From positions 1,273,796 to 1,337,795 of the forward strand of contig NZ_FOXJ01000001.1 in NCBI RefSeq assembly GCF_900115685.1: a stretch of 64,000 nt of DNA, in the 5' to 3' direction. This document shows positions 8,375 to 16,971 of the stretch, in pieces; within the stretch, counting starts at the first letter, position 1; each line of letters begins with the position of its first letter. The notes under the pieces were generated by a model that had not been told where the DNA came from, ran no database searches, and saw only the letters and a program-made list of their open reading frames with translations. Origin of the DNA: Variovorax sp. 770b2. GTDB taxonomy: Bacteria; Pseudomonadota; Gammaproteobacteria; Burkholderiales; Burkholderiaceae_C. The translations under genes and the position numbers were made by a program.

Positions 8375-9307
8375 ATGAGCGCAACAGTCGGTGGTACCAC
8401 CGCCCTTGGCGACAACGCCGCACGCCAGCTAGCCAATGCCACCAAGACAGTCCCCCAGCTGGAGACCATCAGCCCGCGCTGGCTGACGCACCTCCTGCAA
8501 TGGGTGCCGGTGGAGGCGGGCATCTACCGCGTCAACAAGGTCAAGAACCCCGAGTCGATCAAGGTCACCTGCACCTCGCGCGAAGAAGAAAACCAGCTGC
8601 CGCGCACCTTCGTCGATTACGAAGAGAACCCGCGCGAGCACTACCTCAATGCCGTGAGCACCGTGCTGGACGTGCACACCCGCATCTCCGACCTGTACAG
8701 CAGCCCGCACGACCAGATCAAGGAGCAGCTGCGCCTCACGATCGAGACGATCAAGGAGAACCAGGAGAGCGAGCTCATCAACAACCCCGACTACGGCCTG
8801 CTGGCCCAGGTGAGCGAAGAGCAGCGCATCTTCCCGCTGACCGGTGCGCCCACGCCGGACGACCTGGACGAGCTGCTCACCAAGGTGTGGAAGGAGCCCG
8901 CGTTCTTCCTCACGCACCCGCTGGCCATTGCCGCCTTCGGCCGCGAGGCCACGCGCCGCGGCACGCCGCCGCCGACCGTGAGCCTGTTCGGTTCGCAGTT
9001 CATCACCTGGCGCGGCATTCCGCTGATTCCGTCGAACAAGGTGCCGGTGGCCGACGGCAAGAGCAAGATCCTTTTGCTGCGCGTGGGCGACAAGCGCCAG
9101 GGCGTGGTGGGCCTGTTCCAGCCGGGCCTCTCGGGTGAGCAGAGCCCGGGGCTGTCGGTGCGCTTCATGGGCATCAACAACCATGCGATCGCGTCGTACC
9201 TGATCTCGCTGTACTGCTCGCTCGCGGTGCTGACCACCGACGCGCTGGCGGTGCTCGACGACGTCGAGATCGGCAAGTACCACGACTATCCCGACACCTA
9301 CAAGTAA
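8375..9307 (+). CDS. srpI: Family 2A encapsulin shell protein (SrpI type)
   Basis: A 310-residue HK97-fold shell protein that self-assembles into an icosahedral nanocompartment. It resembles SrpI/major membrane protein I across its length: the N-terminal arm with PQLETISPRWL (27-37), an E-rich segment near 60-90, and the C-terminal part with GLFQPGLSGE and FMGINNHAIASYLISLYCS. There is no inserted cyclic-nucleotide-binding domain, which separates it from family 2B. The ATG at 8375 follows GGAG. The desulfurase gene starts 6 bp after its stop. In characterised family 2A systems the co-encoded cysteine desulfurase is the cargo. The assignment is from recognised sequence pattern plus context. 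Confidence 0.92.
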   Translation: MSATVGGTTALGDNAARQLANATKTVPQLETISPRWLTHLLQWVPVEAGIYRVNKVKNPESIKVTCTSREEENQLPRTFVDYEENPREHYLNAVSTVLDVHTRISDLYSSPHDQIKEQLRLTIETIKENQESELINNPDYGLLAQVSEEQRIFPLTGAPTPDDLDELLTKVWKEPAFFLTHPLAIAAFGREATRRGTPPPTVSLFGSQFITWRGIPLIPSNKVPVADGKSKILLLRVGDKRQGVVGLFQPGLSGEQSPGLSVRFMGINNHAIASYLISLYCSLAVLTTDALAVLDDVEIGKYHDYPDTYK

Positions 9308-9313
9308 GCCGCG

Positions 9314-11275
9314 GTGAGCAACCCAACGATTCCGGGCGAGGCGCCGTTCGATCCGGCGATCCTCGCGCGCATGGCGAGCGCCATGTTCGCCGCCCTGCCG
9401 GGCACGGCACCCGCCTATTTTCCGGGCACGCCGCCGACCTCGCTGCCCGGCGTGGCGAGCGGGCTGGTGCCGGGTGCGCAGTTCCCGTCCAACATCGCGC
9501 CGCCGGGCTCGCCGCTGGTGAGCCCCGCCGGCTTCGGTCCCAGCGTGCCGGGCACGCCGATTCCGCAGGGGCAGATTCCGGGCGCCAATGTGCTGCCGGC
9601 ATCGCCAACCCAGTTGCCTTCGCTCGCGAACCGCGCGCCGGCCCTGCTGCCGCATGCGGTCGCGGGCAATGGCGTGCCGGACAACGTGTTGTCCGTGGCG
9701 CCGGCCTTCGAGCCGCGTTCGGGCGGCACGGTGCTGGGGGTGCCGCAGCAGGTCGGTGCGCCCGCATCGCCGCAATCGGCCACGTCACCGTTCTACTTCC
9801 TGAACAACAGCTACGGACATCCAACGGCCGGTGCCAGCGATGGCTTCGCGATTCACGATCCGTTCGCAGGCCTGGCGGCGCCGACGGCTCAACCGGCATT
9901 GCCGCCGAGCCCGCCTTCGGCGCCGGCTGGCCGCGATGCACAGTTCTACTTCGTCGATGCCGTGCGCCTGCCCAACGGCTTCGTCACGCCGGCGAAGGCC
10001 GATCCGCGCGGTCCCGACGCGGTGCCGCTCGCCGGCAGCGGGCAGCATCCGCCGTTCGACGTCCATGCCGTGCGCCGCGACTTCCCGATCCTGCAGGAGC
10101 GCGTCAACGGCAAGCAGCTCGTGTGGTTCGACAACGCGGCCACCACGCACAAGCCGCAGTCGGTCATCGACCGCATCGCGTATTTCTACGCGCACGAGAA
10201 CTCGAACATCCATCGCGCGGCGCATGAGCTCGCCGCGCGTGCGACCGATGCCTATGAAGGAGCACGCGAGCGCGTGCGCAAGTTCATCAACGCGCCCGAA
10301 GTCGAAGAGGTGATCTTCGTGCGCGGCACCACCGAGGCCATCAACCTCGTGGCCAAGAGCTGGGGCGGCCAGCACGTGGGCGAGGGCGACGAGATCATCG
10401 TCTCCAACCTCGAGCATCACGCCAACATCGTGCCGTGGCAGCAGCTCGCCGCCGCCAAGGGCGCGAAGCTGCGCGTGATCCCCGTGGACGACTCCGGGCA
10501 GGTGCTGCTCGACGAATACCGCAAGCTCTTGAACGACCGCACGAAGATCGTCGCGGTCACGCAGGTCTCCAACGCACTGGGCACCGTGGTGCCGGTGAAG
10601 GAGATCGTCGAGCTTGCGCATCGCGCCGGCGCCAAGGCGCTGGTCGACGGCGCGCAGTCGGTCTCGCACATGCGCGTGGACGTGCAGGACCTCGGTGCCG
10701 ATTTCTTCGTGTTCTCCGGCCACAAGGTGTTCGGCCCGACCGGCATCGGCGTGGTCTGGGGCAAGCGCGAAGTGCTCGAGGACATGCCGCCCTGGCAGGG
10801 CGGCGGCAACATGATTGCCGACGTGACCTTCGAGAAGACCGTGTTCCAGCCGATCCCGAACAAGTTCGAGGCCGGCACCGGCAACATCGCCGATGCGGTG
10901 GGCCTGGGCGCCGCGATCGACTACGTCAACAAGGTCGGCATCGAGAACATCGCGCGCTACGAGCACGACCTGCTCGTGTACGGCATGGCGCAGCTCGGTG
11001 CGATCCCGGGCGTGCGGCTGATCGGTACGGCGGCCGACAAGGCCAGCGTGATGTCCTTCGTGCTCGACGGCTACACCACCGAGGAAGTGGGCCACGCGCT
11101 GAACGACGAAGGCATCGCGGTGCGCACGGGCCATCACTGCGCGCAGCCGATCCTGCGGCGCTTCGGCGTGGAGACGACGGTGCGGCCTTCGCTCGCGTTC
11201 TACAACACCTTCGACGAGGTGGATCGCCTGGTCGCCGTGGTGCGGCGCCTCGCCGGTCAGCGGCGCGCCGGCTAG
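9314..11275 (+). CDS. Encapsulated SufS-like cysteine desulfurase with long disordered N-terminal cargo-loading domain
   Basis: A 653-residue protein with two parts. Residues 1-245 are low-complexity, rich in Pro, Gly, Ala and Ser, and contain two FYF motifs (160-162 and 211-213) with nearby DPFAG and PNGF. Residues 248-653 form a class V PLP desulfurase with PLP lysine K471 (SGHKVFGPTG) and catalytic cysteine C609 (RTGHHCAQP). It converts cysteine to alanine and enzyme-bound persulfide. Ordinary SufS has about 410 residues, so the whole extension is extra. In family 2A encapsulins this extension directs packaging into the shell. The GTG start lies 6 bp after the shell gene and has no clear ribosome-binding site, which suggests translational coupling. 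Its stop overlaps the convergent hydrolase stop. Confidence 0.93.
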   Translation: MSNPTIPGEAPFDPAILARMASAMFAALPGTAPAYFPGTPPTSLPGVASGLVPGAQFPSNIAPPGSPLVSPAGFGPSVPGTPIPQGQIPGANVLPASPTQLPSLANRAPALLPHAVAGNGVPDNVLSVAPAFEPRSGGTVLGVPQQVGAPASPQSATSPFYFLNNSYGHPTAGASDGFAIHDPFAGLAAPTAQPALPPSPPSAPAGRDAQFYFVDAVRLPNGFVTPAKADPRGPDAVPLAGSGQHPPFDVHAVRRDFPILQERVNGKQLVWFDNAATTHKPQSVIDRIAYFYAHENSNIHRAAHELAARATDAYEGARERVRKFINAPEVEEVIFVRGTTEAINLVAKSWGGQHVGEGDEIIVSNLEHHANIVPWQQLAAAKGAKLRVIPVDDSGQVLLDEYRKLLNDRTKIVAVTQVSNALGTVVPVKEIVELAHRAGAKALVDGAQSVSHMRVDVQDLGADFFVFSGHKVFGPTGIGVVWGKREVLEDMPPWQGGGNMIADVTFEKTVFQPIPNKFEAGTGNIADAVGLGAAIDYVNKVGIENIARYEHDLLVYGMAQLGAIPGVRLIGTAADKASVMSFVLDGYTTEEVGHALNDEGIAVRTGHHCAQPILRRFGVETTVRPSLAFYNTFDEVDRLVAVVRRLAGQRRAG

Positions 11276-12276
11276 GGCTTGGACGCCGGCGCGAGGTGCT
11301 GCCTGAAGAAGGCGAGCACTGCGGCGTTCAGCTGTGCGTGGAAGGCCACGCGGTCGAAGCCGGAGGCGTCGCTGCAGATCTCGGGCAAGGTCCTGGCCAT
11401 CGCCTCGGAACAGGGTGCAAGAAAGGCGAAGTGCGCGGAGCCGGGCTGCACGCGGTAGTCGGGCGGCGAGGGCAGGGCGCGCCGCGCGGCATCCACGTCG
11501 CGGGGCAGCACGCCGTCGCCACCGCGCTCGGAGGCCCAGAGCTGGATCGGGATCGTCACGTTCTTCAGGCGCTCGGCATCGAAGACCATGGCGAGCGGAT
11601 CGGCGATCACCGCGGCCTTGATGCGGGCGTCGTGGACCACCGGCGTGGCGAGAAGCTCGCGCAACCGCTGCCGGGCCTGCACGCAGGCCGCGCCTTCCGG
11701 CGCTGATATGCAGGTCGCCGCGGCACGGGACGGAAGCCGCTCGAAATCCGGACGGCCGCCGGCGAGCGCAAGGCCTGTGAAGCCGCCTCTGGAGAAGCCG
11801 AAGAAGCCGATCTGTCCGGCCGCCAGCCGGTCGTGCGCGGGCCATTGCACGAGCATGTAGTCGACGAGCCGCTGGATGTCGGTGGTGCGCGTCGCGAGCG
11901 CGGAGAGCTTGTCGTTCGGAGTGCCTTGGACCTGGAAGTTGTCGTTCGAATGGTTGATGGCCGCGACGACGAAGCCCGCATCGGCCAGCGCTTGCGCTGT
12001 GTCGTGGTGGCCGAGGAAGGAGCCGCCGTAGCCATGCGACAGCACGACCAGCGGCAGCGGGCCGCTTGCCGCGACCGGGCAATCCCGCACGCCGGCAATC
12101 GCGTAGAGGCCGAGCCTGATTTCGCCGGCCGGCGCGGCGCAGGGTGTCCACACCGCGCCGCGCAGCGCCGGGCCCCCGGCGTCGGCCGGTATCTCGAAGG
12201 TGCTGAAGCCCGCGGCGTGCGCGAATGCGGCAAGGAGACAGAAGGCGGCGGCGACGAGAAAGCGAAGAAAAGGCAT
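11272..12276 (-). CDS. Secreted alpha/beta hydrolase (dienelactone-hydrolase-like)
   Basis: A 334-residue serine hydrolase with an N-terminal signal peptide (MPFLRFLVAAAFCLLAAFAHA). The oxyanion region LSHGYGG is near 86-92, the nucleophile elbow GFSRGG near 162-167, and the catalytic histidine probably sits in GSAHF near 280-284. This layout resembles platelet-activating-factor acetylhydrolase and dienelactone hydrolase families. The start at 12276 was chosen for the signal peptide; the frame stays open far upstream through the antisense of the halogenase gene. It diverges from the halogenase-like gene (120 bp) and converges on the desulfurase gene. The substrate is unknown. Confidence 0.82.
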   Translation of the reverse strand: MPFLRFLVAAAFCLLAAFAHAAGFSTFEIPADAGGPALRGAVWTPCAAPAGEIRLGLYAIAGVRDCPVAASGPLPLVVLSHGYGGSFLGHHDTAQALADAGFVVAAINHSNDNFQVQGTPNDKLSALATRTTDIQRLVDYMLVQWPAHDRLAAGQIGFFGFSRGGFTGLALAGGRPDFERLPSRAAATCISAPEGAACVQARQRLRELLATPVVHDARIKAAVIADPLAMVFDAERLKNVTIPIQLWASERGGDGVLPRDVDAARRALPSPPDYRVQPGSAHFAFLAPCSEAMARTLPEICSDASGFDRVAFHAQLNAAVLAFFRQHLAPASKP

Positions 12277-12396
12277 GGCGAATCCTGCGTGAAGGTCGAA
12301 CGTCAATCTGCGGCGGATGCGGATCGGCACAGGGACCGTGCCTGTGCCGAGGGCGTTATGCTGCGCAGCATTGTCAAACAATGTTGTACAGCCTGA

Positions 12397-13755
12397 ATGT
12401 CTCTCCCGACTGAAGCCATCGAACCCAGCCCGGCCGCGCACGAATCCTGCGATGTGATCGTGATCGGCGGCGGCCCCGCCGGCTCTACCGTCGCGGCGCT
12501 GCTGGCGCAACAGGGCCGCCACGTGGTGCTGCTCGAGAAGGCGCATCACCCGCGCTTTCACATCGGCGAATCGCTGCTGCCGGCGAACGTCGAACTGTTC
12601 GACAGGCTCGGCGTGCGCGACCAGGTCGAGAAGATCGGCATGCCGAAATTCGGCATCGAGTTCGTCTCGCCCGATCATGAGCACCGCAGCTATGTGGACT
12701 TTGCCGAGGGCTGGGACAAGTCGCTCGACTCCGCCTGGCAGGTGCGCCGCTCGGAGCTGGACGAACTGCTGTTCCGCAACGCCGCCACCCGCGGCGCGCA
12801 GACGCTGGAAGGCTGCAAGGTGCGCGACGTGGCTTTCGATGCCGACGGCGCGACCGTCCAGGCCGAGATGGACGATGGCGCCAGGCGCAGCTGGCGTGCC
12901 CGCTTCGTGGTCGATGCCACCGGGCGCGACACATTGCTGGCCAACAAATTCCGCTGCAAGGAAAAGAACCCCGACCACAACAGCACCGCCGTCTTCGGGC
13001 ACTTCACGAACGCCGAGCGGCTCGAGGGCAAGAAGGAAGGCAACATCAGCATCTGCTGGTTTCCGCACGGCTGGTTCTGGTTCATTCCGCTGGCCGACGG
13101 CACCACCAGCGTGGGCGCGGTGTGCTGGCCGTACTACCTGAAGACGCGCGACAAGCCGCTGAAGGACTTCTTCCACGACACCATCGCCACCTGCCCGGTG
13201 CTGGTGGAGCGCTTGAAAAACGCCACGCTGGTCGACGACGCGGTGCATGCCACCGGCAACTTCTCGTATTCGAGCACGCACGCCACGGGCGAGCGCTACC
13301 TGCTGCTGGGCGATGCCTTCACCTTCATCGACCCGATGTTCTCGTCGGGCGTGTACCTGGCGATGCACAGCGCCTTCGACGGGGCCCAGCTGGTGGCCAC
13401 CGCGCTGGACCAGCCGGCCGAGCTGGCCACCGCGCGCCAGGGCTTCGAGGCCATGATGCGCAAGGGCCCGCGCGAGTATTCGTGGTTCATCTACCGCGTG
13501 ACCAACCCGACCATCCGCGACATGTTCATGCACCCGGGCAATCCGTTCCGGGTGAAGGAGGCGCTGATGTCGCTCCTGGCCGGCGACATCTACAAGGGCA
13601 CGCCGATGTGGGGCGCGCTGCGGATGTTCAAGGTGCTGTACTACGGCATCTCGCTTGCGAACTTCCGCCGCACCTGGGCCGGGTGGAAGCGGCATCGCTT
13701 CAACACGCGGGACATGGGGGTGGTGAAGGGGGAGACGATCCTCAAGTCGGAGTAA
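12397..13755 (+). CDS. Flavin-dependent halogenase-like FAD oxidoreductase
   Basis: A 452-residue flavoprotein of the tryptophan-halogenase fold. FAD-binding GGGPAGS is at 24-30, the family motif GESLLP at 58-63 and the halogenase diagnostic WxWxIP at 226-231 (WFWFIP). K84 (PKFGIEF) lies where phenolic and pyrrole halogenases carry their catalytic lysine. The segment DPMFSSGVYLAM is also typical. This supports halogenase chemistry on a phenol- or acyl-carrier-bound substrate, although some relatives act only as hydroxylases or dehydrogenases. The ATG was taken as start. Xanthomonadin pathways contain such an enzyme, and a chorismatase lies 18 kb away, but no carrier protein or ketosynthase is adjacent. 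Confidence 0.78.
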   Translation: MSLPTEAIEPSPAAHESCDVIVIGGGPAGSTVAALLAQQGRHVVLLEKAHHPRFHIGESLLPANVELFDRLGVRDQVEKIGMPKFGIEFVSPDHEHRSYVDFAEGWDKSLDSAWQVRRSELDELLFRNAATRGAQTLEGCKVRDVAFDADGATVQAEMDDGARRSWRARFVVDATGRDTLLANKFRCKEKNPDHNSTAVFGHFTNAERLEGKKEGNISICWFPHGWFWFIPLADGTTSVGAVCWPYYLKTRDKPLKDFFHDTIATCPVLVERLKNATLVDDAVHATGNFSYSSTHATGERYLLLGDAFTFIDPMFSSGVYLAMHSAFDGAQLVATALDQPAELATARQGFEAMMRKGPREYSWFIYRVTNPTIRDMFMHPGNPFRVKEALMSLLAGDIYKGTPMWGALRMFKVLYYGISLANFRRTWAGWKRHRFNTRDMGVVKGETILKSE

Positions 13756-13777
13756 TTGGGCAGGACGCCGAATAGCA

Positions 13778-13848
13778 ACGTGAATAGATAGATTTCCCCG
13801 GTCCTCATTGGGAATGCAGGGGCTGTTGAATATCTACGTGAATAGATA
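13778..13848 (+). repeat. Direct 13-bp repeat (acgtgaatagata), two copies
   Basis: The sequence ACGTGAATAGATA occurs at 13778-13790 and again at 13836-13848, 58 bp apart, in the gap between the halogenase-like gene and the racemase gene. The second copy is part of a dyad, TATCTA-6 nt-TAGATA (13831-13848). The function is unknown. It could be a protein-binding site or a remnant of a small duplication. Confidence 0.5.
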
Positions 13849-13880
13849 CTCGACCCCTCGGTGCAAGAGCCGCAACGGGC

Positions 13881-14591
13881 TCAGCCCTGTGGCCCGTACA
13901 GCATGCCCGTGCCGCTGGCATTCCACGCATTGCCCGACGCCCGCAGCGTCGCCACCGCATGCGCAACGCCCAGCCCCGGGCTGCTGAGCACATCGATCCC
14001 CAGGTCGGCAAGCAGCGGCGTCACCGGCGCCATCGAGGCTTGCGCGAGCACGACCACGTCGGCCTTGCCGACCGCGCTGCGGATCGCTGCTGCCAGCGTC
14101 TCCACATAGCGGCCGGTATCGCCGGCCTGGAAATGCGCCCACGCCTCCTGGACGAGCAGCGCACTGGGCCGGGTTCCAACGCCGGCCTGCGTCGCTGCCG
14201 AGAGGATCAGCGCCGTCGTCGGCTCCAGCGTGCTTTCGACGGCCGCGACGATCAGCACGCGCGGGCCGGTGCGCACCGCGCGGTCGGCCATGGCGCGATC
14301 GATGCGCAGGGCCGAGAAGGCACCGCCGGTGGCGGTTTTCTCGGCGATGCCGCCGATGGTCGAGCAGGTGCACACGACCACCGCGGCGCCGTCCGATGCC
14401 GCCTCGCGCATGGCCTCCTGCACGCGCTGGACCAGCGCCGCGTTGTCCACGCCCACGACGCGTGCGTCGGCCAGCAGCTCTTCCATCACCAGGTGGCGCA
14501 CGTCGAGATCGGGCGCCATGTCGCGCATCAGCCGCCCGAAGGTCTGCACATGCGGCTGCGCCGTGTGAAGGAATGCGAGCGCGTCGGCCAT
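13881..14591 (-). CDS. Aspartate/glutamate racemase-superfamily protein
   Basis: A 236-residue protein with the two-cysteine-like architecture of the Asp/Glu racemase superfamily: VVVCTCSTIGG near residues 75-85 provides the first active-site cysteine. The second position, SSPGLGVAHA, has no cysteine. This suggests a lyase, isomerase or hydantoin-racemase-like relative rather than a classical two-base racemase. The start MADALAFLH at 14591 is 5 bp after the panE-like stop, so the two genes are translated together. The substrate is unknown. Confidence 0.7.
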   Translation of the reverse strand: MADALAFLHTAQPHVQTFGRLMRDMAPDLDVRHLVMEELLADARVVGVDNAALVQRVQEAMREAASDGAAVVVCTCSTIGGIAEKTATGGAFSALRIDRAMADRAVRTGPRVLIVAAVESTLEPTTALILSAATQAGVGTRPSALLVQEAWAHFQAGDTGRYVETLAAAIRSAVGKADVVVLAQASMAPVTPLLADLGIDVLSSPGLGVAHAVATLRASGNAWNASGTGMLYGPQG

Positions 14592-14596
14592 GCGGG

Positions 14597-15538
14597 TCAG
14601 CCGGCCTCGCGGGCGCGCCGGGCCTCGTAGGCCTTGAGGTGGACGTAGGCGGTGCGCAGCACCGTGGGCACCGGCGAATCGCCTGAACCGCTTTGAGGCG
14701 CCCGGCCGAGGAGGTCGCCCACGATGTGGTCGGCTTCCACGGCCGCGCCGCGCACCATGTCCTTGTACATCGACGCCGTCATCGGCGAGCCGGCCGTGGT
14801 CACTACCGCGCGGCCGCGCTGGATGGCGGCGGGGCGCGGCGCGAAGCCGTTGTGCGCGGCGATGGCGCAGCATTCGTCGAAGATCGAGAGCGCCACGTCC
14901 TGGCCGCCGGCCGCGACGATGTCGCCGATGGTGGCGCGCATCAGGCTGGTGAGGCCCGCCGCGGAGGCGATGAAGACCCACTTCTCCCACATGTCCTGCG
15001 CGATGGTCTCGCTCGCGGTGGCGTCGAACTTCGCGCCGGCGAACTGGGCCGCGATGGCATCGACGCGCGCCGAGCGGCCGCCCGCGCGCTCGCCGTAGCT
15101 CAGGCCGTGCATGTCGTTCAGGTGCAGCACGCGGCCCTCGTCGTCCAGCGTGGCCGAGATCATGCAGAGGCCGCCGAGCACGCGCTCGTCGCCGAAGCGC
15201 TCGACCAGCTGGTCGATGTGCTTCATGCCATTGAGGAGCGGCAGGATCGCCGTGTTCGGGCCGATCGCGGGCGCGAACGAGTCCATCGTCGCGTCCAGGT
15301 CGTAGGCCTTGCTGCCGACCACGACCACGTCATAGGGGCCGTCGATGTCCTCGGCCAGCACATGCCTGGGCGCCGGCAATTCGAGGTTGCCGAAAGGGCT
15401 CTGCACCACGAGCCCGGTTTTCGCGAGCTGGGCTGCGCGGCGCGGACGAAGAAGAAAGGTCACGTCGCGCCCCGCCTCCAGCAAACGGCCGCCGAAATAA
15501 CCACCGAGTGCACCGGCACCCACCACCAGGAATCTCAT
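14597..15538 (-). CDS. Ketopantoate reductase family (ApbA/PanE) oxidoreductase
   Basis: A 313-residue NADPH-dependent reductase. The N-terminal Rossmann motif GAGALGGYFGG begins at residue 7. The family pattern continues with VGSKAYDL and LLNGMKHID near 100-106, and the C-terminal helical domain carries EKWVFIASAAGLT. True PanE converts 2-dehydropantoate to pantoate for coenzyme A. Many genomes carry several paralogs of other specificity, and the operon context (SolA-like oxidase upstream, racemase-like gene downstream) suggests a catabolic paralog. Confidence 0.8.
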   Translation of the reverse strand: MRFLVVGAGALGGYFGGRLLEAGRDVTFLLRPRRAAQLAKTGLVVQSPFGNLELPAPRHVLAEDIDGPYDVVVVGSKAYDLDATMDSFAPAIGPNTAILPLLNGMKHIDQLVERFGDERVLGGLCMISATLDDEGRVLHLNDMHGLSYGERAGGRSARVDAIAAQFAGAKFDATASETIAQDMWEKWVFIASAAGLTSLMRATIGDIVAAGGQDVALSIFDECCAIAAHNGFAPRPAAIQRGRAVVTTAGSPMTASMYKDMVRGAAVEADHIVGDLLGRAPQSGSGDSPVPTVLRTAYVHLKAYEARRAREAG

Positions 15539-15602
15539 CGCGCATTGCTCCAGAAATCAAGAAGATCGGGAGCGATGATGCCCGCGTTCGCGCCGGGCCG
15601 CT

Positions 15603-16841
15603 CTAGGCAGTTTCCTTCTCCAGCAGCCGCTGGCGGGCAAAGGGGCGCAGGTCGAGGCCGTGAGAAATGGCGCGGCCCAGCACCTGGTCGGCAATGGCTT
15701 CGCCAAGGCCGGCCGAATGCTTGAAGCCGTGGCCCGAGCAGGCCGAGGCGATCAGCACGCGGGGCAGGCCCTCCAGAGCATCGATCACGAAGCGGCGGTC
15801 GGGCGTCACGGTGTACATGCAGGCGCGCGCTTTCAGGGCGCGGCCACCGATCTGCGGGAAGCGGCCGGCCACGCGGCCCTGGTACATCGCGGCGGTTTCC
15901 TCGGGGCTCACGCTGCGCTCGATGGTGTCGGGCGTGGTGGCCGCCACGTACTGCTCGGTCGCGACCTTGAGCGCGGGCTGCGCGGGGTCGGAGGACGGAA
16001 AACCGTACATGTAGTCTTCCTGACCGTCGCCGAACATCCAGATGAAGATGGGAAAGCGGCCGGGCGAGAAGTCGGCGGCGGCGCTGCCGGTATCGAACCA
16101 ATGCATCACCTGCCGGTGTACCGAAAAGTTCGCCTGCCAGTCGGTGCGCGCCTGCCGCCCGAGGAATTCGGGCAGCCACGCGCCCGCCGCGACCACGACG
16201 CGGTCTGCCGTGAAGCTGGCCGAATCGGTGCGCACGCGGACCGTGTCGCCGTTGCCCACGGGCTCCACGGATTGCACGCGCTCGCCGGTGCGCGTCTGTG
16301 CGCCCGAGGCGCGGGCCACCGCGAGCTGTGCGCCGATGGCGTCCTCGGGCCGCACGAAGCCGGCATCGCGCTCGTGGTAGCCGATCTCGTCGCCCTGCAG
16401 CTTGAACTGCGGAAAACGCGCGCGGATGCCGGCCGCATCGAGCACCTCGTGCGCGATGCCGAAGCGCTCGGCGCAGGCGATGGTGCGGCGCACGAAATCG
16501 GCTTTGCCGTGGTGCTCGGCCACGCGGTCGCGCGGCGCGAGGATGAGGCCGCTCGTGGTCGTCATCAGCGGCTTGCCGGTGCGGGCCTCGAGTTCGCGCC
16601 AGAGGGTGTGCGAGCGCTGCACGAAGGGCACGTACTCGTCGCCTTCGCCGACCGCCAGCCGCGTGATGCGGGAGTCACCGTGCGAGGAGCCCTGGTCGTG
16701 CGGCGGCGCGAACTGGTCGATGCCCAGCACGCGGGCGCCGCGCTGCGAGAGTTGGTAGAGCGTGGCCGCGCCGAGGGCGCCGAGGCCGACGACGATGACG
16801 TCGTAGTGAGACGACTGGGAGGAGGAAGAGGACAGAGGCAT
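15603..16841 (-). CDS. solA: N-methyl-L-tryptophan oxidase / sarcosine-oxidase-family flavoenzyme
   Basis: A 412-residue monomeric amine oxidase that oxidatively demethylates N-methyl amino acids, producing formaldehyde and hydrogen peroxide. The FAD-binding VVGLGALGAATLYQL is near residues 17-31. The covalent-FAD cysteine is in SACSGHGFKHS near 362-372, both typical of SolA and MSOX. The start at 16841 is preceded by GGAGG on the minus strand. The longer ATG at 16877 is less well placed. It is the first gene of a minus-strand operon with the panE-like and racemase-like genes. The specificity for N-methyltryptophan is by homology only. Confidence 0.82.
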   Translation of the reverse strand: MPLSSSSSQSSHYDVIVVGLGALGAATLYQLSQRGARVLGIDQFAPPHDQGSSHGDSRITRLAVGEGDEYVPFVQRSHTLWRELEARTGKPLMTTTSGLILAPRDRVAEHHGKADFVRRTIACAERFGIAHEVLDAAGIRARFPQFKLQGDEIGYHERDAGFVRPEDAIGAQLAVARASGAQTRTGERVQSVEPVGNGDTVRVRTDSASFTADRVVVAAGAWLPEFLGRQARTDWQANFSVHRQVMHWFDTGSAAADFSPGRFPIFIWMFGDGQEDYMYGFPSSDPAQPALKVATEQYVAATTPDTIERSVSPEETAAMYQGRVAGRFPQIGGRALKARACMYTVTPDRRFVIDALEGLPRVLIASACSGHGFKHSAGLGEAIADQVLGRAISHGLDLRPFARQRLLEKETA

Positions 16842-16971
16842 GGCCTCCAGCATCTGGCAGGGCGCGCGATGGCGCAAGAACTTTTCCGGAAAAGGTCATG
16901 GGCGATTCGCATAATCGCGTTCGTCTTTCGGACCTTCCTCCAGACCTTTCATTCACACCAAGGAGTCACCC

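Noticed and set aside
9785-12151. 788-residue open frame antisense to the desulfurase gene
   Set aside because: It covers the desulfurase gene, whose motifs are unambiguous on the other strand, and shows no family signature.
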